NCBI RefSeq assembly: GCF_016583985.1
Contig: NZ_NRSD01000005.1
Coordinates: 62,001-126,000, forward strand
DNA: 64,000 nt
Origin: Thiocapsa imhoffii
GTDB taxonomy: Bacteria > Pseudomonadota > Gammaproteobacteria > Chromatiales > Chromatiaceae
Reading direction: 5' to 3'
Shown here: positions 42,523 through 52,076 of the stretch, one piece after another
How positions within the stretch are numbered: position 1 is the first letter of the stretch
How the letters are laid out: each line of letters starts with the position of its first letter
Notes under the pieces: generated by a model
Database searches by the model: none
Told to the model about the DNA's origin: nothing
Seen by the model: the letters and a program-made list of their open reading frames with translations, nothing else
Position numbers and translations under genes: made by a program

Positions 42523-43159
42523 CGCCCCGTCCCGAGCGAGCCTGATCCAGAGATCCGGGCGGGCGGGCGTCGGGGTTTGGGCGGCGTGAGTCGCGCCTGG
42601 CGGTGGCGGGGTGACGAACTGGGTCGCATGCGGGTTCCTGTTGCCGGGAGTGGGTCGGACTGGGATGGCGGCGGGTGGCGCGCGTTTGAATGCCACGGCA
42701 CAGGATACCCTGTACCCGTGTCGGACAACCATGGATGCTTGCAATGGCGCGCGCCACCCGGATTCCCGCGTACGATTCCCGTGGGGCTGCGCGGCCGCTC
42801 GGACCTCGCCGCGGTGGCGATGGCGTCTTCAGATCAGGGTCTGCCGTCGGACGGTTCAGCCTGGGTGTGTTCGCGTGAGCGCTGGAGTGAGACAAGGGCC
42901 GATGTTCGTACTACCATGATCGGGTCATGCTGGATGGATGCGAGCTGGGCCCCGAGTCGCGCCGCCGGTCGGTATGACCTGGGCCTGGATGTGCGATATC
43001 GGTGCGAGGGCTTGACACCGTCTCGGACACGGAACGCGACGACTCTTGTGGTCCGAACCCAGGCACATCGCTGCCGTGCGCGCACTCCGCGGACCGACGC
43101 CACCGCGAGACGATCGACCATCACAACGAACGACTGACTAACCCGAGCGAGAGAGGCAC
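42523..43159. other. Gene-free gap between rep and the DUF2782 gene
   Basis: 637 bases, the longest gap in the window. Open frames exist on both strands but have no motif, no ribosome-binding site and shadow-like composition. TTGACA at 43013 has no matching -10. No tRNA-like fold or repeat was seen. It presumably holds the divergent promoters. Confidence 0.45.
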
Positions 43160-43510
43160 ATGATGAGACGGGCTTTACTGATCACCGTACTGGCGCTGTG
43201 GTGCCTCGGGATGGCTCAGGCACAAGAGCAGCCCGGTTCCGTGGGTGGCGGTTTTTTGGATGCTCCAACGGTCATGCCCTCACCCATCACGGGTGATGCC
43301 GTGGAACCCGATATCACCATTATTGAGTCCGGTGACCAGGTGATCTACGAATACCGCGTGCGCGGACAGCTCTACATGGTCCGGGTCCAACCCCAGTTTG
43401 GGCCGCCCTACTACCTCTTTGACACGACCGGTGATGGGGTTCTGGATGCGCAGGATACGGCGCCGACCAACATCACGATCCCGCAATGGGTGCTCTTTCA
43501 ATGGAACTGA
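43160..43510 (+). CDS. DUF2782 secreted protein
   Basis: 116 residues. The N-terminus MMRRALLITVLALWCLGMAQAQ is a clear signal peptide cleaved near AQA-Q. The mature part has the DUF2782 pattern: EPDITIIESGDQVIYEYRVR, LYMVRVQPQFGPPYYLFD and the end QWVLFQW. The DTTGDGVLDAQD stretch resembles a calcium-binding loop. The family is often found near polA in gammaproteobacteria; here polA is about 3 kb away. Function unknown. Confidence 0.88.
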   Translation: MMRRALLITVLALWCLGMAQAQEQPGSVGGGFLDAPTVMPSPITGDAVEPDITIIESGDQVIYEYRVRGQLYMVRVQPQFGPPYYLFDTTGDGVLDAQDTAPTNITIPQWVLFQWN

Positions 43511-43567
43511 TGGCCGTGGACGCTCGTTGCTGGGTGTCCGGGCGCGCGGTGTTCAGGCCGTCCTGAC

Positions 43568-44179
43568 GTGAGTGGATCGGACGGCACGGCAGTCCAAACC
43601 AGGCTACTGCGCTTTGCCGATCGGGTCGAGGCGCTCATTCGCCTCATCGGTGAGTGGAGCGCCTGGCTTGCGTTGCTCATGGTGTTGACGACCTTTGCCA
43701 TCGTAGTGATGCGCTACGTCTTGGATCAAGGCTCGATTGCCTTGCAGGAATCCGTGACCTACATGCAGGCCTCCCTCTTCATGCTCGGCATCGCACATGC
43801 CCTGGGGCGTGATGCGCACGTGCGGGTGGATATCCTCTATGAGGGCTGGTCGCGCCGCGCGCGTGCGCGACTGAATCTGCTTGGCACCCTGTTGCTGCTG
43901 ATGCCGGTCTGTGTGGCGATCATCTGGTTTGGTTGGTTTTATGTCGCCGAGTCCTGGCGCGTGCAGGAGTCGTCGCGCGAGGCGGGCGGGTTGCCTTGGG
44001 TCTATCTGCTCAAGACGTTGATCCTGATCATGCCGCTGTTGCTGTTGTTGCAAGGGCTCGTGATCGCTGTGCGCAACGCACTCTTTCTGCTCGGGGTGGA
44101 GGCGGCGCTGCCCGCGCCCCCAGGCGAGCGGGATGATGATGCTGGGCGCGTGTCATCCGGGGACTCCGGCCTTGTCTGA
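43568..44179 (+). CDS. TRAP transporter small permease (DctQ family)
   Basis: Small membrane subunit of a tripartite ATP-independent periplasmic transporter. It has 203 residues from a GTG at 43568, with four hydrophobic segments: about 28-48, 62-80, 100-122 and 147-170. The second region SVTYMQASLFMLGIAHALGRDAHVRVD is typical of DctQ. It overlaps the large permease gene. A solute-binding protein gene is not present on either side. Confidence 0.9.
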   Translation: MSGSDGTAVQTRLLRFADRVEALIRLIGEWSAWLALLMVLTTFAIVVMRYVLDQGSIALQESVTYMQASLFMLGIAHALGRDAHVRVDILYEGWSRRARARLNLLGTLLLLMPVCVAIIWFGWFYVAESWRVQESSREAGGLPWVYLLKTLILIMPLLLLLQGLVIAVRNALFLLGVEAALPAPPGERDDDAGRVSSGDSGLV

Positions 44180-45557
44180 ATGGATGCCCTTGCTCTTGTT
44201 CCTCGCGGTGATCCTGACCCTCATGTTGGGGTATCCGGTCGCCCTGTCGCTGGGTGGGACGGCCTTGGCGTTCGCGCTGATCGGCGGGCTGTTCGGAGTG
44301 TTCGAGCCCGTTTTCCTCGAGGCCTTGCCCAACCGCATCTTCGGGATCATGACGAACGAGACCCTGATCGCGGTCCCGCTATTCGTCTTCATGGGCGTCA
44401 TGCTCGAGCGCTCGCGGGTGGCCGAGAGTCTGCTCGAGACCATGGCCATGTTGTTCGGTCCGCTGCGTGGTGGGCTGGGACTCTCGGTGACGCTGGTCGG
44501 CATGCTCTTGGCCGCGAGTACGGGGATCGTCGGCGCGACGGTGGTCACCATGGGCCTGCTGTCGCTGCCGGTCATGATGCGTCGGAACTATTCCCCGAGC
44601 CTGGCCGCGGGGACCATCTGCGCGTCTGGCACCCTTGGCCAAATCATTCCGCCTTCGATCGTCCTGGTCCTGCTCGGCGATGTGATCTCCTCGGCTTATC
44701 AGCAAGCCCAACTGGATCAAGGGGTCTGGTCACCCGACACCGTCTCGGTCGGTGATCTCTTCGTCGGCGCGCTCATCCCGGGCTTGATGTTGGTGGCCTT
44801 CTACATGCTCTACATCATCGGGGTGGCGGTGCTGCGTCCCGCCGCGGCTCCAGCGATCCCGCGCGAGGAGCGGGCGCTCAGCGGTGTGGCATTGTTGGTG
44901 CGTGTGCTCGCCGTGCTCGTACCGCCTTTGGTGCTGGTGGTCGCCGTATTGGGTTCGATCTTGGCCGGGATGGCGACACCGACCGAGGCGGCCGCGGTCG
45001 GCGCCTTGGGCGCGATGGTGCTGGCCGCGACACGGGGTCGCCTGAATCTGGGGATCTTGAATCAGGTGGTGCAGCAAACCGCACTCATGACCAGCATGGT
45101 CTTTCTGATCTTCATCGGAGCGACCATCTTTTCGCTCGTGTTCCGTGGCTTCGGGGGCGACGATGTGGTCAGTGCGTTTCTGACGGAGCTTCCAGGCGGG
45201 GTGGTCGGGGCCGTTGCCTTGGTCATGCTCGTCCTGTTTCTACTCGGATTCATCCTTGACTTCATCGAGATCACCTTCGTTGTGGTCCCGATCGTGGGTC
45301 CGATTCTGCTCGCCATGGGGTTAGATCCAATCTGGCTTGGTGTCATGATCGCGATCAATCTGCAAACCTCGTTTCTCACGCCACCATTTGGGTTCTCGCT
45401 CTTCTATCTACGCGGTGTGGCCCCGCCCGAGATCAAGACCAGTGCGATCTACCGTGGCGTGATCCCCTTCATCCTGATCCAGTTATGCGTGCTGGTGATC
45501 CTGGCGGTTTGGCCGGCCTTGGTGACCTGGTTGCCCCGAACCCTCTATGGAAGTTGA
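44172..45557 (+). CDS. TRAP transporter large permease (DctM family)
   Basis: Large membrane subunit of a TRAP transporter, which uses a sodium gradient to import organic acids or similar solutes. From the TTG at 44172 it has 461 residues, with GGGGA eight bases upstream; ATG 44133 and ATG 44181 are other possible starts. About 12 hydrophobic segments are present. The signature GQIIPPSIVLVLLGD is complete, and FLTPPFGFSLFYLRG near the end fits the family. It ends two bases before the convergent PilZ gene. Substrate cannot be inferred. Confidence 0.92.
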   Translation: MSEWMPLLLFLAVILTLMLGYPVALSLGGTALAFALIGGLFGVFEPVFLEALPNRIFGIMTNETLIAVPLFVFMGVMLERSRVAESLLETMAMLFGPLRGGLGLSVTLVGMLLAASTGIVGATVVTMGLLSLPVMMRRNYSPSLAAGTICASGTLGQIIPPSIVLVLLGDVISSAYQQAQLDQGVWSPDTVSVGDLFVGALIPGLMLVAFYMLYIIGVAVLRPAAAPAIPREERALSGVALLVRVLAVLVPPLVLVVAVLGSILAGMATPTEAAAVGALGAMVLAATRGRLNLGILNQVVQQTALMTSMVFLIFIGATIFSLVFRGFGGDDVVSAFLTELPGGVVGAVALVMLVLFLLGFILDFIEITFVVVPIVGPILLAMGLDPIWLGVMIAINLQTSFLTPPFGFSLFYLRGVAPPEIKTSAIYRGVIPFILIQLCVLVILAVWPALVTWLPRTLYGS

Positions 45558-45559
45558 GC

Positions 45560-45940
45560 TCAATCGCTCTGGTGCTGGCGCGGTGCCTCCATCCGCCGGT
45601 CGTAGCGGGGGGAACCGGCCGGTGGGTTGCGCGGATGGGGTCGGGAGGGGGGCCGCGAGAGTCCGCTGAACAGCTGGGGCTGTTTGTCTTTGAACATCAC
45701 CCCCACGCCACGCACCTGATGGTGGACGACCAAGGCAGGAATCCGCCATTCCTGTCCAAGGCAATCGAACTCGAGTTCGATCAGAGTCCCCGTTGGCAAG
45801 GTGAGATTTCGAACCTCCAGGAAGAGTCCCTGATCGGAGAGATTACAGCCGCGTGCCGTGATGAACCGGCGTTTTCGGTAGCGGATCTGCACCGCTAGAT
45901 CGATGGGCTCACGGGCGCCGTAGCGTCGTTCGACAGTCAT
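45560..45940 (-). CDS. PilZ-domain c-di-GMP receptor
   Basis: 126-residue single PilZ domain. The c-di-GMP-binding motif is visible as ERRYGAREPIDL at the N-terminus (RxxxR) and NLSDQGLFLEV (D/NxSxxG). The tail beyond residue 95 is Pro/Arg-rich. The start is the ATG at 45940; the longer open frame upstream is not needed. The GGDEF protein encoded 4 kb away could be its cognate cyclase, but nothing in the sequence shows this. Confidence 0.88.
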   Translation of the reverse strand: MTVERRYGAREPIDLAVQIRYRKRRFITARGCNLSDQGLFLEVRNLTLPTGTLIELEFDCLGQEWRIPALVVHHQVRGVGVMFKDKQPQLFSGLSRPPSRPHPRNPPAGSPRYDRRMEAPRQHQSD

Positions 45941-46081
45941 GGATTGTTTCCAGTGTAGCGATTTGGTGGGAATCTTAGAGTGCGGGTTTGACCATTGCAT
46001 GCCGGTTCGGTGACGGATCGGTGAAGATCGCGGACCTTCCAGGCGATGAAACCATGCCGCGACCTGACCGTCCGGTGTCAC

Positions 46082-46408
46082 CTGGCCTGATCTCGGTCTG
46101 GTTGGCGTGACTCACGAACGTCACCCGCTCAACCGAGGTCCCCAGCTCGCTGGCGTCGAGTCACGGACGGAGATGGGCGTTCGTGCGGGTGTCGGCGAAC
46201 CGGATGCGGTCGCCATAAAAAACCCCGGAGACCCATGGTTGTGGTTCCGGGGTAATCGCTCTCCCAGCGCTCATGTGCCAGGAGCAGGGTGCCTTCAGGG
46301 GGGGAGGCAACCCCGTTTGCGCTCGTCAGTTCGGACTCATGAGGGACGCGGAAGTTCCCTGTGCTCGGTTCGGGATCGGGCCGTCCGCAGGCACGCGGAG
46401 GGCATGCA
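46082..46408. other. Gap downstream of polA
   Basis: 327 bases with no gene recognised. On the minus strand, between the polA stop and the terminator, there are at least two short GC-rich hairpins (near 46345-46361 and 46295-46315), so a small RNA or a long structured 3' UTR is possible. The rest, toward the PilZ gene, shows nothing notable. Confidence 0.4.
46217..46253 (-). terminator. Rho-independent terminator downstream of polA
   Basis: On the minus strand, an 8-base GC-rich stem (46253-46246 with 46229-46222), a 16-base loop and then six U residues. It lies about 155 bases beyond the polA stop, so it ends either the polA message or a separate small transcript. Confidence 0.8.
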
Positions 46409-49129
46409 TCAGTGGGCTTCATCCCAATTCTCGCCGACTCCGATCTCGACGATCAGGGGCACGGCGAGTTGCGCCGCCGACTCCATCGCGTCCCGGATCC
46501 GTGCTGCGGCGAGCTCGACGGACTCGGCCGCCACCTCGAAGACCAGTTCGTCGTGCACCTGCATCAGCATCCGGACCGGCGGTTGTTCGGTTTGGATCCA
46601 CTGATCGACGCTGATCATGGCGCGTTTGATGATATCCGCCGCGGTGCCTTGCATCGGGGCGTTGATCGCGGTGCGCTCGGCGGCGGCGCGTCTGCTTTGG
46701 TTGCTGTGCCCGATCTCGCTGAGATAGAGACGGCGCCCGAACAGGGTCTCCACGTAACGATCCTGGCGTGCTTGGACGCGGGTGCGTTCCATGAAATCCT
46801 TGACGCCGGGATAGCGTTCGAAATAGCGATCGACATAGGCCTGGGCGGCGCCGCGATCGATGCCAAGCTGACGCGCGAGCCCGAAGGCGGACATGCCGTA
46901 GATGAGGCCGAAATTGATCGCCTTGGCCGAGCGTCGTTGGTCGCTGGAGACCGCCTCGGGAGGGAGTCCGAGAATCTCAGCGGCGGTCGCGCGATGGATG
47001 TCGAGACCACTGGCGAAGGCCGCGAGCAGCCGTTCGTCGCCTGAGAGGTGCGCCATGATGCGCAGTTCGATCTGTGAATAATCCGCGGCCATGAGCCGAT
47101 GTCCGGGAGCGGCAACGAAGGCACGACGAATCCGGCGACCCTCCTCGGTGCGAATTGGGATGTTCTGCAAGTTTGGATCACTCGAGGACAACCGACCGGT
47201 GGCCGCGACGGCTTGATGGTAGGAGGTATGGACCCGCTCCGTGTCTGGATTCACCATCTGGCGCAGTTTGTCGGTATAGGTCGATTTGAGTTTCGAGAGG
47301 CTGCGGTGTTGGAGGATGAGATCGGGGAGGGCGTGCCCTTCTCCGGCGAGTTGTTCCAGCACGGCCTCGGACGTGGACGGGGCGCCGGTGGGCGTCCGGG
47401 CGATGACTGGAAGACCGAGTTCCTCGAAGAAGATCGCGCCGATCTGCTTGGGTGAGCCCAGGTTGAAGCGGCGCCCAGCCGTTTCATAGGCCTGGATCTC
47501 GAGGTCGTGGATGCGCTGAGCCAGTTCGCTGCTCTGTGCCGCGAGGAGGTCGGGGTCGATGCGCACCCCATGCCGCTCCATGCGGGAGAGGATCGGAATC
47601 AGCGGCACTTCGATCTCCTGATAGAGGCGGGCCATGCTCGGGATCGCCTCCAGGCGCGGCCAGAGCGTCTGGTGGAGCCGCAATGTGATATCCGCGTCCT
47701 CGGCGGCATAGTGCCCGGCTTCTTCGATGCGGATCGCATCGAAGGTGATCTGCTTGGCGCCCTTGCCCGCGATGTCCTCGAAGTGGACGGTGTCATAGTC
47801 CAGATATTTTTTCGCCAGGGAGTCCATGTCATGGCGCGTCGCCGTACTCTCGAGCACATAGCTCTCAAGCATGGTGTCGTGCGCGATTCCGCGCAGCGTG
47901 ATCCCATAACGGGCAAGGACCGTCATGTCGTATTTGAGGTTCTGCCCGACCTTATGACGGCTCGGATCCTCTAGGATCGGCTGGAGTCGTGCAAGGACGG
48001 CTTGGCGGTCGAGTTGCGCCGGGGCCCCCGGATAGACATGGGCTAGTGGGAGATAGGCAGCCACCCCAGGTTCAACCGCAAGGGAGAGGCCCACGAGCTC
48101 GGCGCGCATGGCGTCGATGCTGGTCGTTTCGGTGTCGAAGGCAAACAGCGGCGCGGCGGTGATGCGTGCGATCCAGGTCTCGACGTCGTCTGCGCTGAAC
48201 AACACCTCGTATGGCTGTGATGGGGTCTCGGTGACCACTCCCGCGGGGGCCGGGGGAGCGGATGCATCCGCCGGTACAGGCTTGAGTGTTGCGAGCAGAC
48301 GGCGCGACTCGAGGCGTTCGTACCAACCGCGCAGGGTCTCGAGATCCGGGGGCGAGGGTCTGAGGTCGGTGGGATCAAGCTCGAGTACGAGATCACGTTT
48401 GATCGTGGCGAGGGTGCGGGCGAGTGGCAATTGATCGAGGGCGGCGCGCAGATGTTCGCCGACCTTCCCCTTGACCCGCTCGGCGTTCGCGATCACGCCA
48501 TCCAGATCACCATAGTCCTGGATCCATTTCGCGGCCGTTTTCGGACCACATTTGGGAACGCCCGGAATATTGTCGACGCTGTCTCCCACCAGACTCAGAT
48601 AGTCGACCACGCGCTCCGGCGGGACGCCGAACCGCTCCCGCACCCCCGCGGGATCGAGCGCGACGTCGGTCATGGTGTTGACGAGGGTGATGTGCTCGTT
48701 GACCACTTGTGCCAAGTCCTTGTCGCCGGTCGAGACCAGGGTCTGAATCCCCTGCGCGGCGGCGCGGCTCGCGAGCGTCCCAATGACGTCGTCGGCCTCC
48801 ACCTCGGGGATGATCAGGAGGGGCAGCCCCATGGCGCGGATGACCTCCTGCAGGGGTTGGATTTGCTCGCGCAGATCATCCGGCATCGGGGGACGATTGG
48901 CTTTGTATTCGGGATAGAGATCCTCGCGAAAGGTTTTTCCCGGCGCATCGAAGACCACGCCGACGAACTCTGGTTGATGGGCGTCGAGCAGTTTGCGCAG
49001 CATGCTGAGGACACCGACGACGGCGCCCGTGGCTTCGCCTTTGGAGTTGGTCAGCTTGGGCAAGGCATGATAGGCGCGGAACAGATAGCCGGAGGCGTCG
49101 ACCAAGACAAAAGGGTAGCGCGTTGCCAT
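46409..49129 (-). CDS. polA: DNA polymerase I
   Basis: 906 residues from the ATG at 49129 (MATRYPFVLVDASGYLFRAYH). All three domains are present: the 5'-3' exonuclease, the 3'-5' proofreading domain with its active-site FAFDTETTSIDAM, and the family A polymerase with SSDPNLQNIPIRTEEGRRIRRAF, DYSQIELRIMAHLSGD, the O-helix RRSAKAINFGLIYG and QVHDELVFEV. The conserved DTE of proofreading suggests it is active. Upstream sits the alarmone hydrolase gene, 120 bases away. Confidence 0.97.
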   Translation of the reverse strand: MATRYPFVLVDASGYLFRAYHALPKLTNSKGEATGAVVGVLSMLRKLLDAHQPEFVGVVFDAPGKTFREDLYPEYKANRPPMPDDLREQIQPLQEVIRAMGLPLLIIPEVEADDVIGTLASRAAAQGIQTLVSTGDKDLAQVVNEHITLVNTMTDVALDPAGVRERFGVPPERVVDYLSLVGDSVDNIPGVPKCGPKTAAKWIQDYGDLDGVIANAERVKGKVGEHLRAALDQLPLARTLATIKRDLVLELDPTDLRPSPPDLETLRGWYERLESRRLLATLKPVPADASAPPAPAGVVTETPSQPYEVLFSADDVETWIARITAAPLFAFDTETTSIDAMRAELVGLSLAVEPGVAAYLPLAHVYPGAPAQLDRQAVLARLQPILEDPSRHKVGQNLKYDMTVLARYGITLRGIAHDTMLESYVLESTATRHDMDSLAKKYLDYDTVHFEDIAGKGAKQITFDAIRIEEAGHYAAEDADITLRLHQTLWPRLEAIPSMARLYQEIEVPLIPILSRMERHGVRIDPDLLAAQSSELAQRIHDLEIQAYETAGRRFNLGSPKQIGAIFFEELGLPVIARTPTGAPSTSEAVLEQLAGEGHALPDLILQHRSLSKLKSTYTDKLRQMVNPDTERVHTSYHQAVAATGRLSSSDPNLQNIPIRTEEGRRIRRAFVAAPGHRLMAADYSQIELRIMAHLSGDERLLAAFASGLDIHRATAAEILGLPPEAVSSDQRRSAKAINFGLIYGMSAFGLARQLGIDRGAAQAYVDRYFERYPGVKDFMERTRVQARQDRYVETLFGRRLYLSEIGHSNQSRRAAAERTAINAPMQGTAADIIKRAMISVDQWIQTEQPPVRMLMQVHDELVFEVAAESVELAAARIRDAMESAAQLAVPLIVEIGVGENWDEAH

Positions 49130-49249
49130 GATGGTCTCGTCACGGGTTCTCGATGAGGGACATGGATGAACGGTAGCACATCGCGCCGGGGTGCCGTCCG
49201 GACTCGGCGCTTCCGGCCCGCGGCAGCGAGGGTCCACCCGATCGCGACA

Positions 49250-49819
49250 TCATGTCTGGGATCCTGGAGGTTCACTCCCGCTGGCATGGCGCGCGCAGAG
49301 GGCATCGAAGATCGCCTCCAATCCCGGATGGGTGCCACGTAGCGCGTCGACCACCTGCTGTGACCAGAGGACATAGTCCGCTTTGCGCTGGGGCGACCAA
49401 TGCGCGGGCGGTGAATCCAGGAGATCGCGTAGATTGGAGATCTTATCCGCCAGTTTGACCAATTTCGCCTCGGGTGAGGCCTGTCTGGCACCTGTGATCT
49501 GCCGCGCCTTGCGCACGGCGCGCGGTTGACTCTTATCGTCCGTGACCTCCATGACGATGGCGCTGATCCGGTCACCGAAGTGGTGCGCGAGTTCATCGGC
49601 GGTCGTTTCCGTGTCCTCGATGGTGTCATGGAGGATGGCGGCACAGAGCACCGTCGGGTCGAGGATCCCGGCTTCGTTCGCCAGCAGATCGGCGAGGGCA
49701 ATCGGATGGTTGATGTAGGGAGAGGCCTCGGCATCCTTGCGGCGCTGGTTGCGATGCTTTGAGGCGGCGAAAGCCGTCGCCTTGATCAGACGGCGTAGGT
49801 CGGCGGTGCTCGGGTTCAT
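49250..49819 (-). CDS. Small alarmone hydrolase (HD domain, MESH1/SpoT-like)
   Basis: 189 residues from the ATG at 49819. It is a single HD hydrolase domain without a synthetase or regulatory region. The metal motif ILHDTIEDTETT (HD) is preceded by KHRNQRRKDAEASPYINHP, and EVTDDKSQPRAVRKARQI and AKLVKLADKISNLRDL are close to the MESH1 pattern. The likely activity is (p)ppGpp 3'-pyrophosphohydrolysis. It lies 48 bases after the diguanylate cyclase gene on the same strand, so the two probably share a message. Confidence 0.88.
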   Translation of the reverse strand: MNPSTADLRRLIKATAFAASKHRNQRRKDAEASPYINHPIALADLLANEAGILDPTVLCAAILHDTIEDTETTADELAHHFGDRISAIVMEVTDDKSQPRAVRKARQITGARQASPEAKLVKLADKISNLRDLLDSPPAHWSPQRKADYVLWSQQVVDALRGTHPGLEAIFDALCARHASGSEPPGSQT

Positions 49820-49867
49820 CGGGGTTCCTCCACGGCGCGCGCTGGGCCGCCCCTGGATCAAGCCAGC

Positions 49868-51799
49868 TCAGTAGATCCCGTCCTCCGCGCTCCACATCTC
49901 GGGGGCGAAGCGCACCACGCGATTGCGCCCATCGCTCTTGGCGCGATAGAGCGCTACATCGGCATACTTCAGGGTTTGCCAGAACGTTTCGCTGTCCTCT
50001 GGGAACATGGCGACGCCGACCGAGATGGTCTTCTGCAAGTTGCCTCCTCCCGGGATGCTGAATTTGAACTCCGCGATGCTCTCCCGGATTTTTTCAGCGA
50101 CCGTCATGGCGCCTTCTTCGCTGGATTCCTGAAGAATGATCAAAAATTCCTCGCCGCCGAAACGGATGAGCAAATCCGATGCCCTCAGGCTCTGTTTCAG
50201 GAGTTCGGCAAGGGCCTTCAGAACCGTGTCGCCGACATCATGGCCATAAGTGTCATTGACCATCTTGAAGTAATCCAGATCCAGCATGAGCAATGCCAGC
50301 TTGGTATTGCGTCGCCGTGCGGTCGCGATCAGGCTGTCGACATATTCCTCAAGGAAACGACGATTGTGCAGGCCGGTCATGGCATCGCGCAGCGCTGACT
50401 CTCGCAGCGTTTCGGTGAGGCGCTTGGCTTCGAGCACCGGTGCCATCTCACGGACATAGACTTGAATATAGGGCACCTGCTCGAGGAGTTTGGGTGCCTC
50501 CTCGGCGGTCGTGATCAATTGGACCACGCTGCCCACCATTCCCGATTGAATGATGGGGATGCAGTAATGACGGTCAGGGTGAGCGCGCGCGCGGTCATGC
50601 TCATCCGTGGCACCTGGACCCGCTGTCTCCTCGTTGCGTGCGGGGTGGGAGTCCGTGCCGGGACGAAACGCGTAGCAGATTCCGGGTTGTCGGAGGCCGT
50701 CGACCGGGTGGCCGGAGCGTTTCGCCCGACAGGTCTCGCTGCGCACCAGGATCTGCGGGTCGCACCATCGACAATCAGCACCGATCTTGCCGTCCACGGC
50801 GATCGCGGCTAAACGCTTCGGTCCATCGGTTTCGTAGACCGAGGAGTGACGGACCGCGAAACGCGTTTCGAGCAGGCGTCCGAAGCGGTCGTAAATCTCG
50901 GTCTTGGTTTCATCCTCCTCAATGGTGCTCTTGAAACGGGCGGCATCGGCCAGCCCATCCACCATCTCAAGAGTCGCTTGGAGTTGGTTGTTGTCGCGAT
51001 GTGGTGGTCGCCCTGTCAACTCGGTCACGCGTGCGCCGATGCGTGAGAGGCCTTCATCGAGGAAGCTGAGTAGACGGTTGGTGTGTGAGGCGATCGCACC
51101 GATATCATCGTTCGTGCGCTGCTCGACGCGCCCCTTGAAATCCCCTTGCAAGGCCCGCTTGACCAGCCCGTCCAACGCCGCGGCGGTATGACCGACTGGG
51201 AGGATGAGCCGACGCGCACCGAGGATTGCGATCAGCGTGATGATGCCAATGGTGGCGATGGACAAGATGATCGCAGTCAAGGCACGCCGCCGCAGTTCGG
51301 CGAGTGAGAGTTCGATCGTGACAGCGCCGAGGACGGATCCTTCCAACACTTGATGACACTGCAGACAGTTTGGTTGGCCGCGGGCGGTTGCGATATAGGG
51401 AAGGGTGCCGCGAAAGCGCGGTTCGCCGTTCCACTCGGAGAACTCGTAGCGCGCCACGCCGTCCACGAGCACCGCTGCCTCGATCGCATCCGCGGCGGAT
51501 TCACGCGAGAGACCCTCACCGAATTGTTGATTGACCAGTGCCGAGCGCACCACGCGGGCATCACGTAGATTATGGATCTCGACGAGGCGGTTTAAGAATT
51601 GCTCCCGCTTGTCGATGACACCGTTGATCATGGCCTCGGTGAGATGGACACGCACGATTTCGGCGGCGGTCTGCACATGTGCGGTTGAGGACGCGAGCGA
51701 GAAGGCGCGGAAGGCGTAGAGGCTGATCACGAGTAAGGTCAGCAGGATGCCAAGCGCGACAGCGATCAGTAGGAGCGTGATTTTGCGGTTGAGTGTCAT
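49868..51799 (-). CDS. Heme-c-sensing diguanylate cyclase
   Basis: 643 residues. A membrane helix at 7-30, a periplasmic domain to about 172 with a c-type heme motif CLQCH at 145-149, a second helix at 173-194, and HAMP at about 195-250. The cytoplasmic part at about 300-430 looks GAF-like and carries five Cys, at 343, 346, 357, 375 and 413. The GGDEF domain has an intact active site GGEEF at 548-552 and an inhibitory RxxD site (RASD) at 539-542, five residues before it. It should make c-di-GMP under control of a periplasmic heme and perhaps a cytoplasmic metal or Fe-S site. Monoheme periplasmic sensors like this are known in Geobacter. Confidence 0.9.
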   Translation of the reverse strand: MTLNRKITLLLIAVALGILLTLLVISLYAFRAFSLASSTAHVQTAAEIVRVHLTEAMINGVIDKREQFLNRLVEIHNLRDARVVRSALVNQQFGEGLSRESAADAIEAAVLVDGVARYEFSEWNGEPRFRGTLPYIATARGQPNCLQCHQVLEGSVLGAVTIELSLAELRRRALTAIILSIATIGIITLIAILGARRLILPVGHTAAALDGLVKRALQGDFKGRVEQRTNDDIGAIASHTNRLLSFLDEGLSRIGARVTELTGRPPHRDNNQLQATLEMVDGLADAARFKSTIEEDETKTEIYDRFGRLLETRFAVRHSSVYETDGPKRLAAIAVDGKIGADCRWCDPQILVRSETCRAKRSGHPVDGLRQPGICYAFRPGTDSHPARNEETAGPGATDEHDRARAHPDRHYCIPIIQSGMVGSVVQLITTAEEAPKLLEQVPYIQVYVREMAPVLEAKRLTETLRESALRDAMTGLHNRRFLEEYVDSLIATARRRNTKLALLMLDLDYFKMVNDTYGHDVGDTVLKALAELLKQSLRASDLLIRFGGEEFLIILQESSEEGAMTVAEKIRESIAEFKFSIPGGGNLQKTISVGVAMFPEDSETFWQTLKYADVALYRAKSDGRNRVVRFAPEMWSAEDGIY

Positions 51800-52076
51800 G
51801 TCGCTCGGAACAGTATTCTTGTTTCAAAAACCTGGCAAGTCGCTGCGGTTCGATCAACACAGTCGGGGGTGGGGGCTGTGGATGATCGATTGCGGTGCGT
51901 TGGGCGTTGGGTTGCCCTGATCCGGTGCGTGGTGGGGGCTGGTGACGCGATCGGCAAGAATCAGTACGTCTGCGCGTGGTGCGGACTCATGCGCCTGGTG
52001 TCGATCAACCGGGGGAGTGGAGTGTTTTTTGCTTGGGACTCCATTTAACCTCATCTCACCTGTCGAGAGACTCCGG

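Noticed and set aside
42499..43137. 212-codon plus-strand open frame upstream of the DUF2782 gene
   Set aside because: Arg/Ser/Gly-rich, no motif or ribosome-binding site, and it overlaps the start of rep.
46350..46400. 5S rRNA-like fragment near the polA 3' side
   Set aside because: A GGTTCGGGAT stretch recalls 5S rRNA, but the flanks do not fold or match as a 5S gene.
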